Source: Warburgia ugandensis
Taxonomy: Eukaryota; Streptophyta; Magnoliopsida; Canellales; Canellaceae
Assembly: GCA_035236585.1 (NCBI GenBank)
Contig: CP141132.1
Span: 63,833,880 to 63,897,879, forward strand
DNA: 64,000 nt
Reading direction: 5' to 3'
Shown here: positions 14,250 to 26,871 of the stretch, piece by piece
Position numbering within the stretch: the first letter of the stretch is position 1
Layout of the letters: the number at the start of each line of letters is the position of its first letter
Notes under the pieces: generated by a model
Told to the model about the DNA's origin: nothing
Databases searched by the model: none
Seen by the model: the letters and a program-made list of their open reading frames with translations, nothing else
Made by a program: the position numbers and the translations under genes

Positions 14250-14953
14250 TTACTATTAGAAATGTATGCCCTGTAAAGCTAATTATATAATATTTGTAAT
14301 AAGATTATTTGAATAAGTGTAATCTTTTGTTAATATAGTATGCTAATTATACATCTAAAGGTAATCTTTAATGAGATTCACTGTAACCCAACAATAGACA
14401 TTTGAAAATAATGAGATGATCGCAGAAATCTTAGGCATCATGGTAGAAGTTCCATAAAATGATGGTTGAGTACAATAAAGAAGAAAAATAGAACTTCTGT
14501 TGCTCACAAACCTATAGTAGCCGTCAAGTAAAAATAAGAATGAAAAAACTAATTTTAGAATACATGTTAGTAGGATGTTTATATAAGATAGTGATGACCT
14601 CTTATCAAATCATCTAAGGTAGATACATCGAACATAGAATGTGCAAAAGTATTTTGCATATAGAACATGACTCAATTATCTAAAATATATATTAATATAT
14701 ATACATAACCATTATTACTTTTGGACTTGAGGAATCTATATTCCTTATGAGATGCAATATTTGCGTTAAGTCTATTATATAGTAAGATCTAATTGGGATT
14801 GATTCTAGGTACACTAGAACATTTATAAACTCATGAAGGGAATATGATGTCTAGTATAGGACACACTCTTATATAAAGATATTCAAGCCATCTTATACAT
14901 GAACTTGAAAAAAGCCAAGGCCTTGGTGATCTTTGATAAAATATTTATGAAAT

Positions 14954-14993
<40 letters not shown>

Positions 14994-15690
14994 ATTTCAT
15001 AAATAGGATATATTTTCAAAAGTTATTTTGAAAGAGATTAAGTTCATTAAGATGGGCCCATTGTACATGTGTACAAAGATGATCTGCCTAGGGGTTAATG
15101 AGTCTAAATGCCCCATGTTGGTGTCACAAATGAATATAGGTAAGTGAGAGGGTATAGTGATGATTACTTATAATGCTAAAATGATAATTTTACATAAAAG
15201 GTACCTTTATAATTTAAACAATGTAGGCCATATGTGGTCATTAGTGGGTGGATATGTTAGATACCACATCATTCAATTGAGAAAAAACACCCCCTATGAG
15301 ATTTAGGAGTATTTATGTCATACTAGCAAAGTGTTTTTTAATTAGAAAGATTGAAGAATATTTTAATTTGAAGGTTTCTAATAGATAAACCAAACAAGTT
15401 AGTTGGAGTCATGACTAGAAAAGTTGTCTTAAACTAGGGGTTGCTTGTGCGAGGGTCTTTCTTATCATATATATGTGATGTATTAGAGGTAGACTTGATG
15501 CATAAGTAAGAGACAGAAAATGCCCCTCATTGAAAGCTCCCCAAGCTTTTGAGTTTCTAGTTTTCTTCTTCCTCCCTTCTAATTCTAATGGGTTGGAAAT
15601 TAGAACCACCTTTAAGAAAAGAAGAAATTCAAGCAAGGAGATTTGTATCTCTACTAGTGGTAAAAGAGGGTTTGTATTTTGATTTTAACA
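14250..15690 (+). repeat. LTR-like relic, copy 1 of a family also at 58660-60235
   Basis: Begins near TGTATGCCCTGTAAAGCTAA and shares with the second copy the blocks 'TGAGATGAT...GAAATCTTAGG', 'GAATCTATATT' and a general succession of AT-rich motifs over about 1.4 kb. Style and length resemble LTRs of plant copia-type elements, but no flanking coding region or target duplication was found. An AT-rich palindrome sits inside it (14942-15005). Confidence 0.4.
14942..15005. repeat. 64-bp palindrome with (AT)n centre
   Basis: The arms TATTTATGAAATTGATA and TATCAATTTCATAAATA are exact reverse complements and flank a TA dinucleotide run, so the whole 64 bp reads the same on both strands. The non-repetitive 14-15-base arms show that this is more than a simple TA tract. 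Confidence 0.95.
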
Positions 15691-17979
15691 GGGTATTTTT
15701 TTTTATATTGATTCTAGTTTTGAAATTCCAAATCATAGAATAGATATATAATCAAAATCAAGTTTTAAGTTCTTGATTCAAATTAAGAAAAGTTCTCGAT
15801 CATTTGACTTAATCCAAAAGGTGCAACTTTAAAAGATTAATATCTCAGTGCACTTATAATACAATGTGTTTTGAAAGTTCTCATGCAAAAATATGACTAT
15901 GACAAAAATTTTGCTGTTGAAGTTGAACCTTGTGATAATAATTGTATGTATATATTTTGGTGATATCATTTTAATTTGTCAAAAGTTTTCACTAGATAAT
16001 CCCTTGCTAAATTAATGAGAATCCAATGATCTATAGTTCTTGCCGATTATCTCTTCTCTTGTCGACATGTTAGATTGTGACCTCGCTCTCACTTGTCAAG
16101 TTTGAGGAGTCTCTTTCATTGTGTTTTGAAAAATCAAAGCCTTCTTTTTTTGGTAAGAAATATACCCGAACCTTCACCAACTTCTAATGGAAACATGTTA
16201 CTTACAATTTTAATCTTATGTTTGAACCTACCATTAGCTAAAGGCCTTAAGACCACACAATATTGGATTGCTTATAACTCCTTTACTAGATATTTTCTAG
16301 CTTGTCTAGCCTAAGGTTATGCTTGACATGCCATTACTTTGTGGCAAAATGTAGGATGAGAGTGCTATCAAGATAAAACATTATAACCATAGACAATGCC
16401 ACAGGGATAACTAGGAGCTAAACTAAGAGTCTAGTCTATTTGAAACTCCTGGTTAAAATATTTTAAATGATTTATTTACATACAAGATTAAAAAGACAAT
16501 CATTTAAGGCAAATTCTACATTTGAAGACAAAATGTTCATACTGAGATAATTAAGATGTTGCTTGTGTGGCTACTAAAAGAGACATGAACTTTGTAAATG
16601 TTAAAGTTCATCTAAAGCTCTCCACATCCCATGGAAAGCTTTTCTATAGACATATAATGTACCTCCTACAACTTGGGTTGAGTGTAAATAGTGAGGCCCT
16701 TTTTTATTCATTTCCTTTTACTTGTTAAGCAAGGACTAGCCACTCCATCTGCCTGGCTGATTAATAGTTGGAATATATCCAAAGGGCCATGCAATGGATG
16801 GTTGCTACTTGCTAGAGATAGCTAAAAGTTCCCCAACACTTCCTAACAAGCATACATTCTCAAGAGGAGAGAAGATGTACATGCCCAATTTTCTCTGCAA
16901 GGTTGAACTTTTTGTGGATGTAAGCCTTCATCATATTCAAAATTCCAAAGATAGATAACTGTGAGAAATCAATGCTTTTGATGATCCTAGACAGTTGTTT
17001 CAGTCTTTGAAAAAATTAATAAAATTGATTGTTCTAGTTTTTTCCTAAAAAATGCAAACTAGAGCCATTCCACGTGCATAAGATTTGAGTTCTATCCTAC
17101 CACTGTCATTCCTTGTATTATAAAGGATTGAAATTCGCAATACAAGTTTTATCTTACATGAAAAAATGAGTGTGTACACCTTCCTCTCCTCTTGAGCGCT
17201 TAATCATTTCTTGCATGTCCTCGAAAAGTCAAAGTAGGTGCGAATTCTCCCAATTTGTGACCCACCATTGTATGGCTAATCATTGTGGGTATAGTGGTAG
17301 ATGCCCAGGACCAAGTTACCATTATCTCTAAGAGATTGAAAAGCAAGCAAACAAGATGATTATAGGGTGACCATTGTTTTCTAAAGTTTGAAACATATTT
17401 TCAACTTTTTAGATGCTAGAATTATCAAATCAACATGGTTTTTTATTTACTATAATTCAAAGGTGAAGCAATCACATGATTGAGTATGATAGTGCAAAAC
17501 TAGGCTCCAAAAAGAGTTGTACACAAACACTCTCAATTTGGGGCATCTATTTAGCATTATTTTATTTGAATTGTAAGAGACTACCAACTTGTTAATAGCA
17601 ATGTAAAACTTACCTAGTTCTTTTAACATTTTTAAATGTTGTTGAAATACATTTAAATAATGAAAGTAAATTTCAGAAATAATTTGTGCACATGTTATAT
17701 AGGATTTTTTAATCTTAAATAAATTGAAAATTTTGAACAAAATTTTCTTAAAAGAAAATTTTAACATCCTAATCCTACAACATGCATAATGATTATCCAA
17801 TTTTCTTATATATAATTTCTAGTATTATTTCTGATAAATACATTTGAAGATCCTCTCCTTCTAAGCATGTTTCAAAAGGTAGTCTCACAAAATTATTCTT
17901 GCCCCATGTTTGTTTGTTGCCATGTAGACTAAATTTAAGGGAGCCTTGGTAGACAAACTGCACTAGTCACCCATAAGTG
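15691..17979. other. Non-coding AT-rich stretch, nothing recognised
   Basis: Short open frames at 16093-16314 (+) and 17800-17450 (-) have no recognisable domain, and the latter is low-complexity AT-rich sequence. No repeat boundary could be set. The segment ends where homology to the RTE leader begins. Confidence 0.3.
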
Positions 17980-20891
17980 ACACACATACCATGCTATTCT
18001 AAATGTATGCGGTTAAAGAGACTAGCTCAAGAAAATAAGATTTGTATCACCACATGGAGTATAGACACATTAACAAATAAGAATATGGGGTTATTAGATA
18101 CGATGAAATATAAAAGAGTCAACATAGCTTGTGTCCAAGAAACCAAGTGAAATTAGTCTAAAATTAGAGAAATTGATGGATACATGCTATGTTACATAGG
18201 AATGGACAATAATAGAAATGACGTAAAGATATTAGTGGATAAAAAATTAAAGGATAAAGTTGTAGACATTAGAAGAATCAGCGATAAAATTCTATTTATA
18301 AAACTTGTTCTAAGAGAGAAGATCATAAATGTTATAAGTGCATATGCTCCACGGGTGGGGTTAGAAGATAGAATTAAGAGATAGTTTTGGAAAGACATAA
18401 AGTAATTAATACCAGAAATTCCTAACATAAAGGAGCTGTCTACAGGAGTAAACTTAAATGGTCATGTAGAAAAAGAAAAGGAAGGATATGATAGGGTACA
18501 TGGAAGGTATGGTATTAGAGAAAGAAATGAGCTGGGAAATGCTATCCCTAATTTTTCTTTGACTTATAACCTAACTATAACAAACACATACTTTAAGAAG
18601 AGTGATGAAGACTTACTAACCCTTACAAATGGATCATATATAAGTAAAATAGACTTTTTTCTACTTAGAAATACTAAACGATCAATGTGTAAAGATTTTA
18701 AGGTGATACCCAATGAGAGTTTAACAACATAACCTACGTTAATGGTTATGCATATTTATACTATGAAATGGAAGAAAGGAAATGAACTCAATAAGTGTCA
18801 AAAAACTAAGTCATGGAACTTCAAGAGAAAGAAAATAACATCACTCATAAACAATTTGATCATAGAAGGAAAGTAGAACAATTAAACAAAACCAAACACC
18901 ATGTGGAAGGATATAGTTGAGTCTATTAAGAAAGTGGCAAAAGATGTTCTCGAAGTAACTAAAGGTAAAAGACAATCAATAAAGAAACTTGGTGGTGAAG
19001 TGAACAAGTTCAAAAAGTTATTAAAGAGAATTAGGTGTATTTTAAAGCATGATAGAGGACTAGAAATAACAAAAACTTTGAGCAATATAGGAATGCTAAA
19101 AAGCTTGCTAAAAAAGTAGCGAGTGAGGCTAAACTCATGACATATGATGATCTCTATAATAAATTAGTATCAAGAGAATATGAGAAAGGTGTGTTCAAAC
19201 TTACTAAAATAAGAGAAAAGAAGAGTAAAGAATTAAACTACATAAATGCATTAAAAGTGATGACCAAAGGGTACTAGTCAAAGATGATGAGATCAATCAA
19301 GGTGAAAAAGTTATTTTAAAAATTGCTAAATGACAAATATCCTGAGTATAGAGGTTGAGAGAATTGTAAACCCAAATAACTTTAGATGATATATGTATGA
19401 CCATAGAATTAGGATATTTGAGAGGAAAAGAGGTTTGAAAAAGATGAAATCAGGAAAGACCCTTGGGCATGATGGTATAGGAGAGGTTTGGAAGTATATG
19501 GGAAAATATTATAGTAATTTGGTTGACAAAGTTGTTTAATAAAATTGTAAAACTAAAGAGAATGCTAGATGAATATAGAAAAATATTTATTTTACCAATT
19601 TATAATAATAAAAGAGACATATATAGTTGCACTAATTATGTGTGATCAAACTTATGAGTCATACTATTAAACTTTGGAAAAGAGTAATTGAGAGGAGGCT
19701 AGACATGAGACGAATGTATCTTAAAACTAGTTTGGTTTCATGCTTGGGAGGTCTACCATGAAAGCTATTTTCCTACTTAGACAATTGATAGAGAACTATA
19801 AGGAGAGGAAGAAGGAACTCCATAGTCTTTCTTGACTTAGAAAAAGCTTATGATAGGGTCCTTAGGGAGTTAATATTGTGGATGCTGGGTGAGAAAGGAG
19901 TTCCACAGGTACATATAAATATAATTAAGGATATGTATGAGGGAATGGTAACAAATGTTAGGACACTAGTGGAGAGTATAACAATATTATCACTATAAGA
20001 TTGCACGAAGGATCAACATTGAGCTTATACCTTTTCATATTAGTTATGTATGAGCTAACAAAGCATCTCACAACGAGATTTAATGGTCCATGTTATTTAC
20101 AGATGATATAGTTTTGACTGATAAAACAAGGGATAGTATAAACACATAGCTACAGTTATGGAGAAATACTAGTATATAAAGAATTTAAAATTAATCAAAC
20201 TAAGATAAAATATCTGGAATACAATTTTAGTAAGGACAAGAGTGGGTGAAGCACCAGTAAAAATTGATAACCAAGAAGTCCCCCAAAAAGATCACTTTTG
20301 ATTCTTAGGATCGATAATTCATGAGAGATGAGGGATTGAGATGGATGTTACTAAGAGAATCCAAGTGGGTTGGAACAAATTGAGACATGCTTCTGGAGTT
20401 TTATGTGATCAGTGAGTGCCACTCAAATTAAAATAAAAATTCTATAGGATGACTGTAAGGCCAGCCATACTCTATAGATTAGGGTTGGGTAATTAAGTAA
20501 CAACATATACATAGGATGAGCATAGCCTAAATGCCAATGCTAAAATGGATGAGTAGTAAGATAAGAAAGGATATAAATAGAAATGAAAATATTGGAGAAA
20601 ACCTAAGAGTAGTACCAATAGGTAAAAAGATCAGGGAGGGTAGGGTTAGATGGTTTGAATATGTCCAATGGAAATAGAAAACAGCACTGGTTTGAAGGAG
20701 TGGATTCAAATTGAAGGCTTTAAAAGGACAAGGGGAAGGCCCAAAAGGATGTGGATAAAAGTGATGATAAAAGATTTAACAACTTGTGAACTAAGTGATG
20801 CCATAACCCTTGATTGAGTGGAGTAGAAGAAGAAGATTCTTGTAACCAACCCCTAATCGGAATAAGCCTTTGATAATGATGATGATGTTGA
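17980..20891 (+). mobile_element. RTE-type LINE, copy B (nearly whole ORF, broken)
   Basis: Starts in the leader just before the ORF (AAAGAGACTAGCTCAAGAAAAT, 18013-18034). The apurinic endonuclease domain reads 'LLDTMKYKRVNIACVQETKW' (about 18090-18150) and then 'IINVISAYAPRVGLEDRIKR' (18322-18381). The linker with 'MWKDIVESIKKVAKDVLEV' is at 18901-18960. The RT domain follows: 'SLGHDGIGEVW'-like finger (19455-19495), 'VFLDLEKAYDRVLRELI' (19828-19880) and 'LFTDDIVLTDKTRD' (20092-20135), where FADD has become FTDD. The 3' end is the family signature ACCCCTAATCGGAATAAG then TGATGATGATG. Frameshifts and stops throughout. The 69-bp leader repeats are not visible, so it is 5' truncated. Confidence 0.87.
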
Positions 20892-22280
20892 TTTTATGCC
20901 AAATTCTTGAAGGTAATTTATACATTTAGTTACGAATTCACGTTCGAATGAAACTTTCATCCTCACTACACTTTATTTTCCACCATCTTCCCTCTTCTTT
21001 CGACATTTCCCCACTTTCTGAATAACATTTGCATATACGACGATATTTAAGCCCTATTCTGCCATAAAAATAAAAACAGATTTGAAAACCAATGGATCGC
21101 AGCATCATCTGGCAGATTTGGGATTAGAGAATAACATTAGACATGAGGTTATTGGTGCATGGCGACCGAACCCACCTGGAAATCGTACGAAACAGTCAGT
21201 TCGCATTCCAAACAGCTATAGTACTTGAAACCGCCTATAAAATGACTGGCGAAGTACCAATTAAATCATAATTACACTGCAACCTTAATAAATAGGCCCA
21301 AATAAGCATTTATGTAAAGAAGGATCAAATGCCAGAGTAACAACAATGACAGGCAACAAAAATGCTACAGGAGACACAAGCAAAAAGCTTTGTACCTATA
21401 TATGCAATATATGCAATAGCTTTGTATTGATGATGCTCGGAGGATCTCTGTGGTCACTATTTGTCACAACTCCACCAAAATTTTTTTTGACATGAAGCAG
21501 ACAACAAGCCTCGTTCAAATGAATAGCACTTTTATATCCAAAGCCATTCACTCTCTTTCTGGATCATTTAAGAGCTATTAATTGTCGAAGGCTGCCAGGA
21601 ATAGGCTTCAAACTAACCCAATCACACAAATGGTCGCACTGTTGAACTCCTAGACAAGCTTGCGGAAAGTACCCAGCATCAGAACACGAAGTCGCATATG
21701 GTTTTCATGTGCAAGCCTGTCAATGCTTGTTGATTAATCACCAATGGCGATTATTGTAAGCGTCCACCGATCCCAGAATACCCCAGAGAGAAAGCACGAA
21801 AAGGATATAATGATGAATGAGATTCCCATGGCATCGTAGCACAACGTTCCACCGAGTGATGGCTCTAGAGATAGCACTGAGCAGTTTGATTCCTGATACA
21901 AAACTACCAAAGACACGAAGAATATCAGCTATCCAATCAATTTAGCTAAACATGCCAGAGGCTTCATATGCAAGCAATTAAAATGGAGGATCATTTGCAC
22001 CAAAGCTTACAAGGAGATAAGTAGGCGTAGAAGGCAGTCAAAGCAGTGTGACCTCTGTTATTAAGACAATATAGAATATTGATGTTTGGTACTGGGTGCC
22101 GATTACTAGAGGCAAGATGAAGCTTCCAAACAGAACCAAATTGGGCCTTCCGCTATTGTAACACCTCCATTGACAAGCAGCCATCAAATGCATAGGAAGC
22201 CATCTAGTGGTGCTGTTTCAGACCAAAACCTCGAGTCACTGTAATGTGAAAATATATGAAATCCACTATATCAATAAAAA

Positions 22281-22319
<39 letters not shown>

Positions 22320-22708
22320 CGAGGATTTATTAGCTATAGAAGAGAAAAGGGAAGATTAAAGAGAAAATAAGAAAAGATTGATAGAAAATAGGAACTGGCC
22401 ATGGGGAAAGGGAACATTTTGTACAATTTCCAAAATATCCAAGTAGGGCTTTTGCATTCTCCCAATTCAATATAATCCCTCTTTTTAACTTAAGATTTCA
22501 AAGTAATGACTTCTAATTATAATACTTTAAATTTATCAGTGGTCCATTATGCAGTGCAAAATAATAATGGATTTCATCGCCTAGTGGAAATTACTTTGGT
22601 GCCAGCCTACCTAAAAGAAAAAGCAGTTTTGGAACACTAATGACTAGGCCAAGGGGAATGTACTTGCACATTCAAACCCTGCCCCATTTATAGGCACAGG
22701 CAAAATTA
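20892..22708. other. Non-coding stretch, possibly remnant host intergenic DNA
   Basis: No retroelement motif seen. A short minus-strand frame (21916-21734) contains a hydrophobic stretch but no recognisable domain. A (GA)n tract of about 31 bp lies at 22287-22317. The base composition is more even than in the surrounding repeats. Confidence 0.35.
22287..22317. repeat. (GA)n microsatellite, about 31 bp
   Basis: Uninterrupted AG/GA dinucleotide run, the second such tract in the window. Confidence 0.95.
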
Positions 22709-23238
22709 TGGAAATCCATGCCCACAAAGTAGGAAAATCGGTGCAAGCCCTCATCCATGTAGAGCCCATTTAGGCCCATAATTAATGAAGTCCGGCCAGC
22801 AAATAAAATTCCAAGTATACACACACATATATGACCAGCAAGTTGCACATCTATGGTAACTTGGTTAGCAAAAAAAAATCAATTAGGATCTTACCCATAT
22901 TGGATTGCTCCGTTAGGAATCAAATCAAGTGCGATATTTCTCATGCCATACCATTTTTGAATTGCTTGGATTCAAGATGTACAATTATAAATTAGTGTTA
23001 TATCCTCCTTTCAAGATCATTCAAGAATCAATGAAGATTACTGAATCTTATTTCTATTTTGTGTTCATGGCTATTATGCCTTGTTTTGACTTCTAGTCAA
23101 AACTTGTTGAAGTTTACAGCAAGATTACTCTCAAGAACAAGGAGATCTTGCTCTTGGATGCAGCCCCTTAGTTTCTTGATCGGAGACATAAATCGAGGTT
23201 GATCACTTACTTCCTATCCTTTGTTTCAGTCCACTGTC
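22709..23238 (+). repeat. 5' LTR of the chromovirus
   Basis: About 530 bp, colinear with 26379-26871. Shared strings include GGAAATCC, AATGAAGTCCGGCCAGCAAA, TATCCTCCTTTCAAGATCAT and GAGATCTTGCTCTTG. The two LTRs differ by many substitutions and small indels, so the insertion is old. Confidence 0.85.
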
Positions 23239-23519
23239 TGGCATCGGTATTGTATGAGTGAAGGATTCGATTCCCATTTCTTGTGCACACAAAATGTAGT
23301 ACTGAGTATACAGACCAGTAGCTCAATGTCTGATATGTTCCACTTTCTCAGCAAATATAGGGCCTTACACTTTAGATAACTGATGTTAATGATCAACTTA
23401 CTCTTCTTGAAACTCTTACTCATCTCCATAGAGCAAAGGAACATGAGTTTGAAGATAGAGAGAGGCAAGGCTACCGACAACCGCTAGAACATAACAGTGA
23501 TTTCGGAAATGAATTGCCA

Positions 23520-24230
23520 AAAGGGTATGCTTTGAAGTTTCTGATTTTTCTGGCAAATTAAACTACGATAAGTTTTCAGATCGGTTGCATGCTGTGGATA
23601 ATTTTATGGATTTCTATCAGATGGATGATGTGACTCCATTTGCTAAAACTAAGTTAAAAGGCCAAGCTCATATATGGTGGGAAAGCGTAGAAGCCCGTGC
23701 CATGCCTACTACCACGTGGGATAGGATGAAGAGAAGTTAAAAGAGAAGTACCTACCAGAAGATTACAAAGATCATACTTCAATTAAATGTATGGAGTTGA
23801 AGCCAGGAAACTTAGCTGTTGATGAGTATACTCAACAATTCAATGACTTAACAGTGCGAACTGGCATTAAAAATAATCCAAGGCATCTCCTCAATCATTA
23901 CAACTCATGGGTGCCTGTTGATGTCAGGGTTTCTTGGAGTCTATCCTTTCCAAGGGACATTAATCACGCATTCCAACTCGCTCTTAAAATTGGAAAAAAA
24001 CTTAAATAAGTGTTCCATGAGACACAATCAGTCTCCGACATATACACCTTTATCATGTTCCCCAAGCTGCTACATGTTGGCCTCCTATACCACAGTTGGG
24101 CGGACACGAACCCACAACCCTGCTAATTACAGGATAGCTACGGAGCAGCAACCATTTGCACCAAAATGACTCCACCGGCACCTCGACATAACACCCGTGG
24201 CCTTAAGTGTTACAATTTTAGGGTAAGGGC
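23520..24230 (+). pseudogene. Chromovirus gag remnant
   Basis: Translation gives 'DFSGKLNYDKFSDRLHAVDN' (23537-23596), 'KTKLKGQAHIWWESVEA' (23649-23699), then 'KLKEKYLPEDYKDH' and 'LKPGNLAVDEYTQQFNDLTV' (23797-23856), the classic retrotransposon gag block with its YxxxFxxL pattern. One frame break lies near 23735-23740. The 23791-24009 frame is the longest open piece. A worn zinc knuckle ('KCYNF...' with most Cys lost) is near 24205-24260. Gag would form the particle core. Here it is only a fossil. Confidence 0.85.
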
Positions 24231-24499
24231 AATATTTCTACTCTTTGTCCTACTAAAAAGTTGAATTATTGTGCATACAAGGCAGAAGAAGAATAGCCCC
24301 ATTTTTCAGAAATCACTATGAAAGAACCAGAACAATAGAAACTAGCACATGAATAACTCTGCACGTTTGAAGTGGAAGGACACAGCTTGGTGTCCAACAA
24401 CTCCTCATAGGACCAAAGAGGAAGAACAAGATGAATGGACACATGAATATATACCAAACCGGTGTTAAATGTGATAATGATGGGGCTGCAAAACTAGTC

Positions 24500-24712
24500 A
24501 TCGACGAACATTGCCTCGGAGGAGCTTGTTAAACAGTTTCAACTTCAACTAAAACCTCGTCCTCACCCTTATCATGTGGCATGGGTGGATGACACATTTA
24601 AATCTGTTGGCCATCGAGTGCTTCTCAATTTTCGCATTGGCCCTTACTGGAAAGAATCCGTGTAGTGTGATGTTATTCCCATGCGAGATACTCAATTTTT
24701 GTGTTGACCCCT
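24500..24712 (+). pseudogene. Chromovirus aspartic protease remnant
   Basis: The frame reads 'ASEELVKQFQLQLKPRPHPY' followed by 'HVAWVDDTFKSVGHRVLLNF' and 'CDVIPMRDTQF', colinear with the C-terminal half of chromovirus proteases, whose usual ending is 'CDVVPMxxxHLLLGRPW'. The catalytic D(S/T)GA part is not visible upstream. The coding similarity stops at about 24712, where the reverse transcriptase should begin. Confidence 0.75.
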
Positions 24713-24719
24713 ACTAAGC

Positions 24720-25085
24720 CACAGGATGCCCTTCTTGACTTTAGTGGAAAGTTGAATGAAGCATAAAAAAACGCTACTCAACTTCCAATGTCGAATTCCA
24801 TGTTGTAGTACAAGCCTTATAGCATTTCCACTATTATCTGATTCCAAAAGAGTTTGTATTGTATTCAGACCATGAAGTACCTCAATTTACAAAAGAAAGT
24901 TAATGCTTGACATGCTAAGTGGCATGTCTATTTGGAAAAGTTTTCTTTTACATTGAAGCATTACGCTGGAGTTGAAAACAAAGCATCTGGTGCCCTCAGT
25001 CACAGACGCAACCATGTTACCGGTTTTGAGGAGTTGAAGAAGCCATATGTAACAGATCGTGATTTCTCTGAGATCCACTTCTTTT
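24720..25085 (+). pseudogene. Chromovirus RNase H remnant
   Basis: Reads 'FSGKLNEA' (24741-24764), worn residues for 'YALVRAL...HYLxPKEFVIHSDHE', then 'HAKWHVYLEKFSFTLKHYAG' and 'VENKASGALSHRRNHVTGFE' (24914-25035), matching 'HAKWxxFLxxFxFxIKxKxGxxNxxADALSRR'. It directly abuts the protease remnant, which places the deletion of the RT domain. Confidence 0.8.
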
Positions 25086-25149
25086 CAAAGAGTTCAGATT
25101 AGAATACCCATGTTACAGCATATATAAAGAATGCCCATTCCAAATACAC

Positions 25150-25965
25150 GTTTATGTTGACCTAATACTTCCATTCGTGATTTTGTTGTTTGGGAGTTGC
25201 ACATAAGAGGGCATAGAAGGTCATTTTAGTCTTGATAAGACCATAATTCTAGTAGATGACAGAATCTTTTTGCCCAGCATGAAGGAGCTATTGGTAACAT
25301 CTTCAACAATATAGAACTTGTCAATTAGCAAAAGGGCTAAAGAAAATTATGGGGCTGTACACGCCATTGCCTATGCCACAACACCTATGAGAAGATCTTA
25401 CCATGGACTTTGTCCTAGGACTTCCAAAGACCTAACATGACTATGAGTCCCTTCTTGTTTTTGTTGACCGTTTCTCTAAGATGGCTTATTACCTTCCTTG
25501 TAGAAGGACTTCTGATGCAGTTGCTTTGCTCATCTCTTTTCTAAGAAGATTTTTCGTCCACATGGACTTCCAAAGATTAGTTCTGATCGTGATGTAAGCT
25601 ATTTTTGGAAGACTTTATAGGCTCTTATGAAAACAAAGCTACAATGTTCTGGTGCTTATCATCCATAGATGAACGGGCAGACAGAAGTCGTGAATAGAAT
25701 TTTGGGCAATCTACTCTAAAGCTTTGTTGGTGAGAGGACTACAATGTGGGATCAGGTACTCTACTGCAGAATTTACCTATGAGAGCTTTGTGAATACATC
25801 TGCCAGGATGACACCATTTGATATTGTTGCTGGAATTTAGCCGCGACAACCCATTGACCTCACCACTTAACCAGCGGATTTCAAAGTATCGAAGCTTAAG
25901 AATTTGGTCAACACCTTAAGAGCGTACCTGAAGAAGTATGTTGTCGTACAAAATGATTTCCAAGG
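25150..25965 (+). pseudogene. Chromovirus integrase remnant
   Basis: After a damaged zinc-binding region (25190-25330) the catalytic core is clear: 'GLYTPLPMPQHL' (25351-25386), 'EDLTMDFVLGLPKT' (25390-25431; first catalytic Asp in 'TMDF'), 'VFVDRFSKMAYYLPCRRTSD' (25460-25520) and, in another frame, 'NGQTEVVNRILG' (25672-25710), the usual 'DGQTEVVNRTLG' with its catalytic Glu kept. Integrase would insert the cDNA. Frameshifts near 25540 and stops make it inactive. Confidence 0.85.
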
Positions 25966-26009
25966 GGCACACATCATAAGTTGCATTAGTGAAAAGCTGT
26001 CCATATAAA

Positions 26010-26345
26010 GTTCTAAAGAGACTCAACAACAATGTTTATCTCATTAATCTGCCCGAGGATTACAATTTCGGCCCTATCTATAATGTCGAAGATTTGTTTA
26101 CCTACCATGGTCATCAAGAACAGGACAATGGAGAAATTACCCTTTAGCTTCCTCTAACCACTAAGAAGAAGGAAATAGTTGAAGATGTCCTTGACAATCA
26201 AATAGTTTTTACAGGAAGCAATGGGTGTAAAAAGTTGTTAATCAAATGAAAAGGTCGTCCAATATCAGATGCCACCCGGATCGTAGCTGCAGACTTTCAG
26301 AAGCTAACATTAATCTTTGTGAAGAATCTCTCTCCCTCAATTCGC
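26010..26345 (+). pseudogene. Integrase C-terminus with chromodomain
   Basis: 'VLKRLNNNVYLINLPEDYNF' (26011-26070) and 'PIYNVEDLFTYHGHQEQDNG' (26076-26135) are the GPY/F-side tail. 'EIVEDVLDNQIVF' with 'CKKLLIK*KGRPISDATRIV' (26167-26287) matches the chromodomain of plant chromoviruses (usual 'KYLVKWKGxPxSxxTW'). The Trp of LVKW is now a stop (TGG to TGA) and the later Trp is Arg. Known role: directing integration to marked chromatin. Confidence 0.8.
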
Positions 26346-26378
26346 TGCGTTGAGTTCTTTCAAGCTAGGGAGAATTGA

Positions 26379-26871
26379 TGGAAATCCTGGTCGACAAAGT
26401 AGGAAAGCTCGTGATAAGGCCCCATCCAAGTGAAGCTCGTTTAGGCCCATGGTTAATGAAGTCCGGCCAGTAAATAAAAGTCCAAGTGCACTTTACAATG
26501 ACTTGACCAGCAAGTAAAATCAGATAGAATCTTACCATTATTGGATTACTTGGCTAGCAAGCAAATCAAGTAGGATACTTTTCAAGCCATACCCTTTTCA
26601 AATTGCTTGGATGCTAAGCAAATCAAGATGCTCAGCTATGAACCAGGGTTGTATCCTCCTTTCAAGATCATTCAATAATCAATGAAACTTTTTGAGTTCT
26701 ATTTCTACTTTGTTCTCATGGCTTTTGTTGGAGTTCCAACAAGAGTACTCTAAAAAATAAAGAGATCTTGCTCTTGAATCCAGCCCTTTAGTTTCTTGAC
26801 CGGAGAACTAAACCCAGGTTGATCAGTTACTTCCTTGTTCCATCCTTTGTTTAGGTCCACTAGCAGACACA
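26379..26871 (+). repeat. 3' LTR of the chromovirus
   Basis: Begins TGGAAATCCTGGTCGACAAA after a purine-rich AGCTAGGGAGAATTGA, and ends near GCAGACACA. It is colinear with the 5' LTR at 22709-23238 but shorter by small deletions. Confidence 0.85.

Larger units (their letters stand above)
22709..26871 (+). mobile_element. Ty3/gypsy chromovirus, internally deleted, with two LTRs
   Basis: A complete frame of LTR - gag - protease - RNase H - integrase - chromodomain - LTR, about 4.2 kb. Intact chromoviruses also carry a reverse transcriptase of roughly 200 codons or more between protease and RNase H. Here the protease remnant ends near 24710 and RNase H starts near 24725, so the RT core was deleted. 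LTRs begin TGGAAATCC. A polypurine-like AGCTAGGGAGAATTGA directly precedes the 3' LTR. After the 5' LTR, TGGCATCGGTAT resembles a worn tRNA-Met primer site. The integrase with a C-terminal chromodomain puts it in the chromovirus branch. No clear 5-bp target duplication. Not functional. Confidence 0.9.

Noticed and set aside
17450..17800. 116-codon minus-strand open frame
   Set aside because: Low-complexity AT-rich translation (Lys, Phe, Ile, Asn) with no domain.
21734..21916. Short hydrophobic open frame as a membrane protein exon
   Set aside because: No recognisable family, and chance frames of this size are common here.
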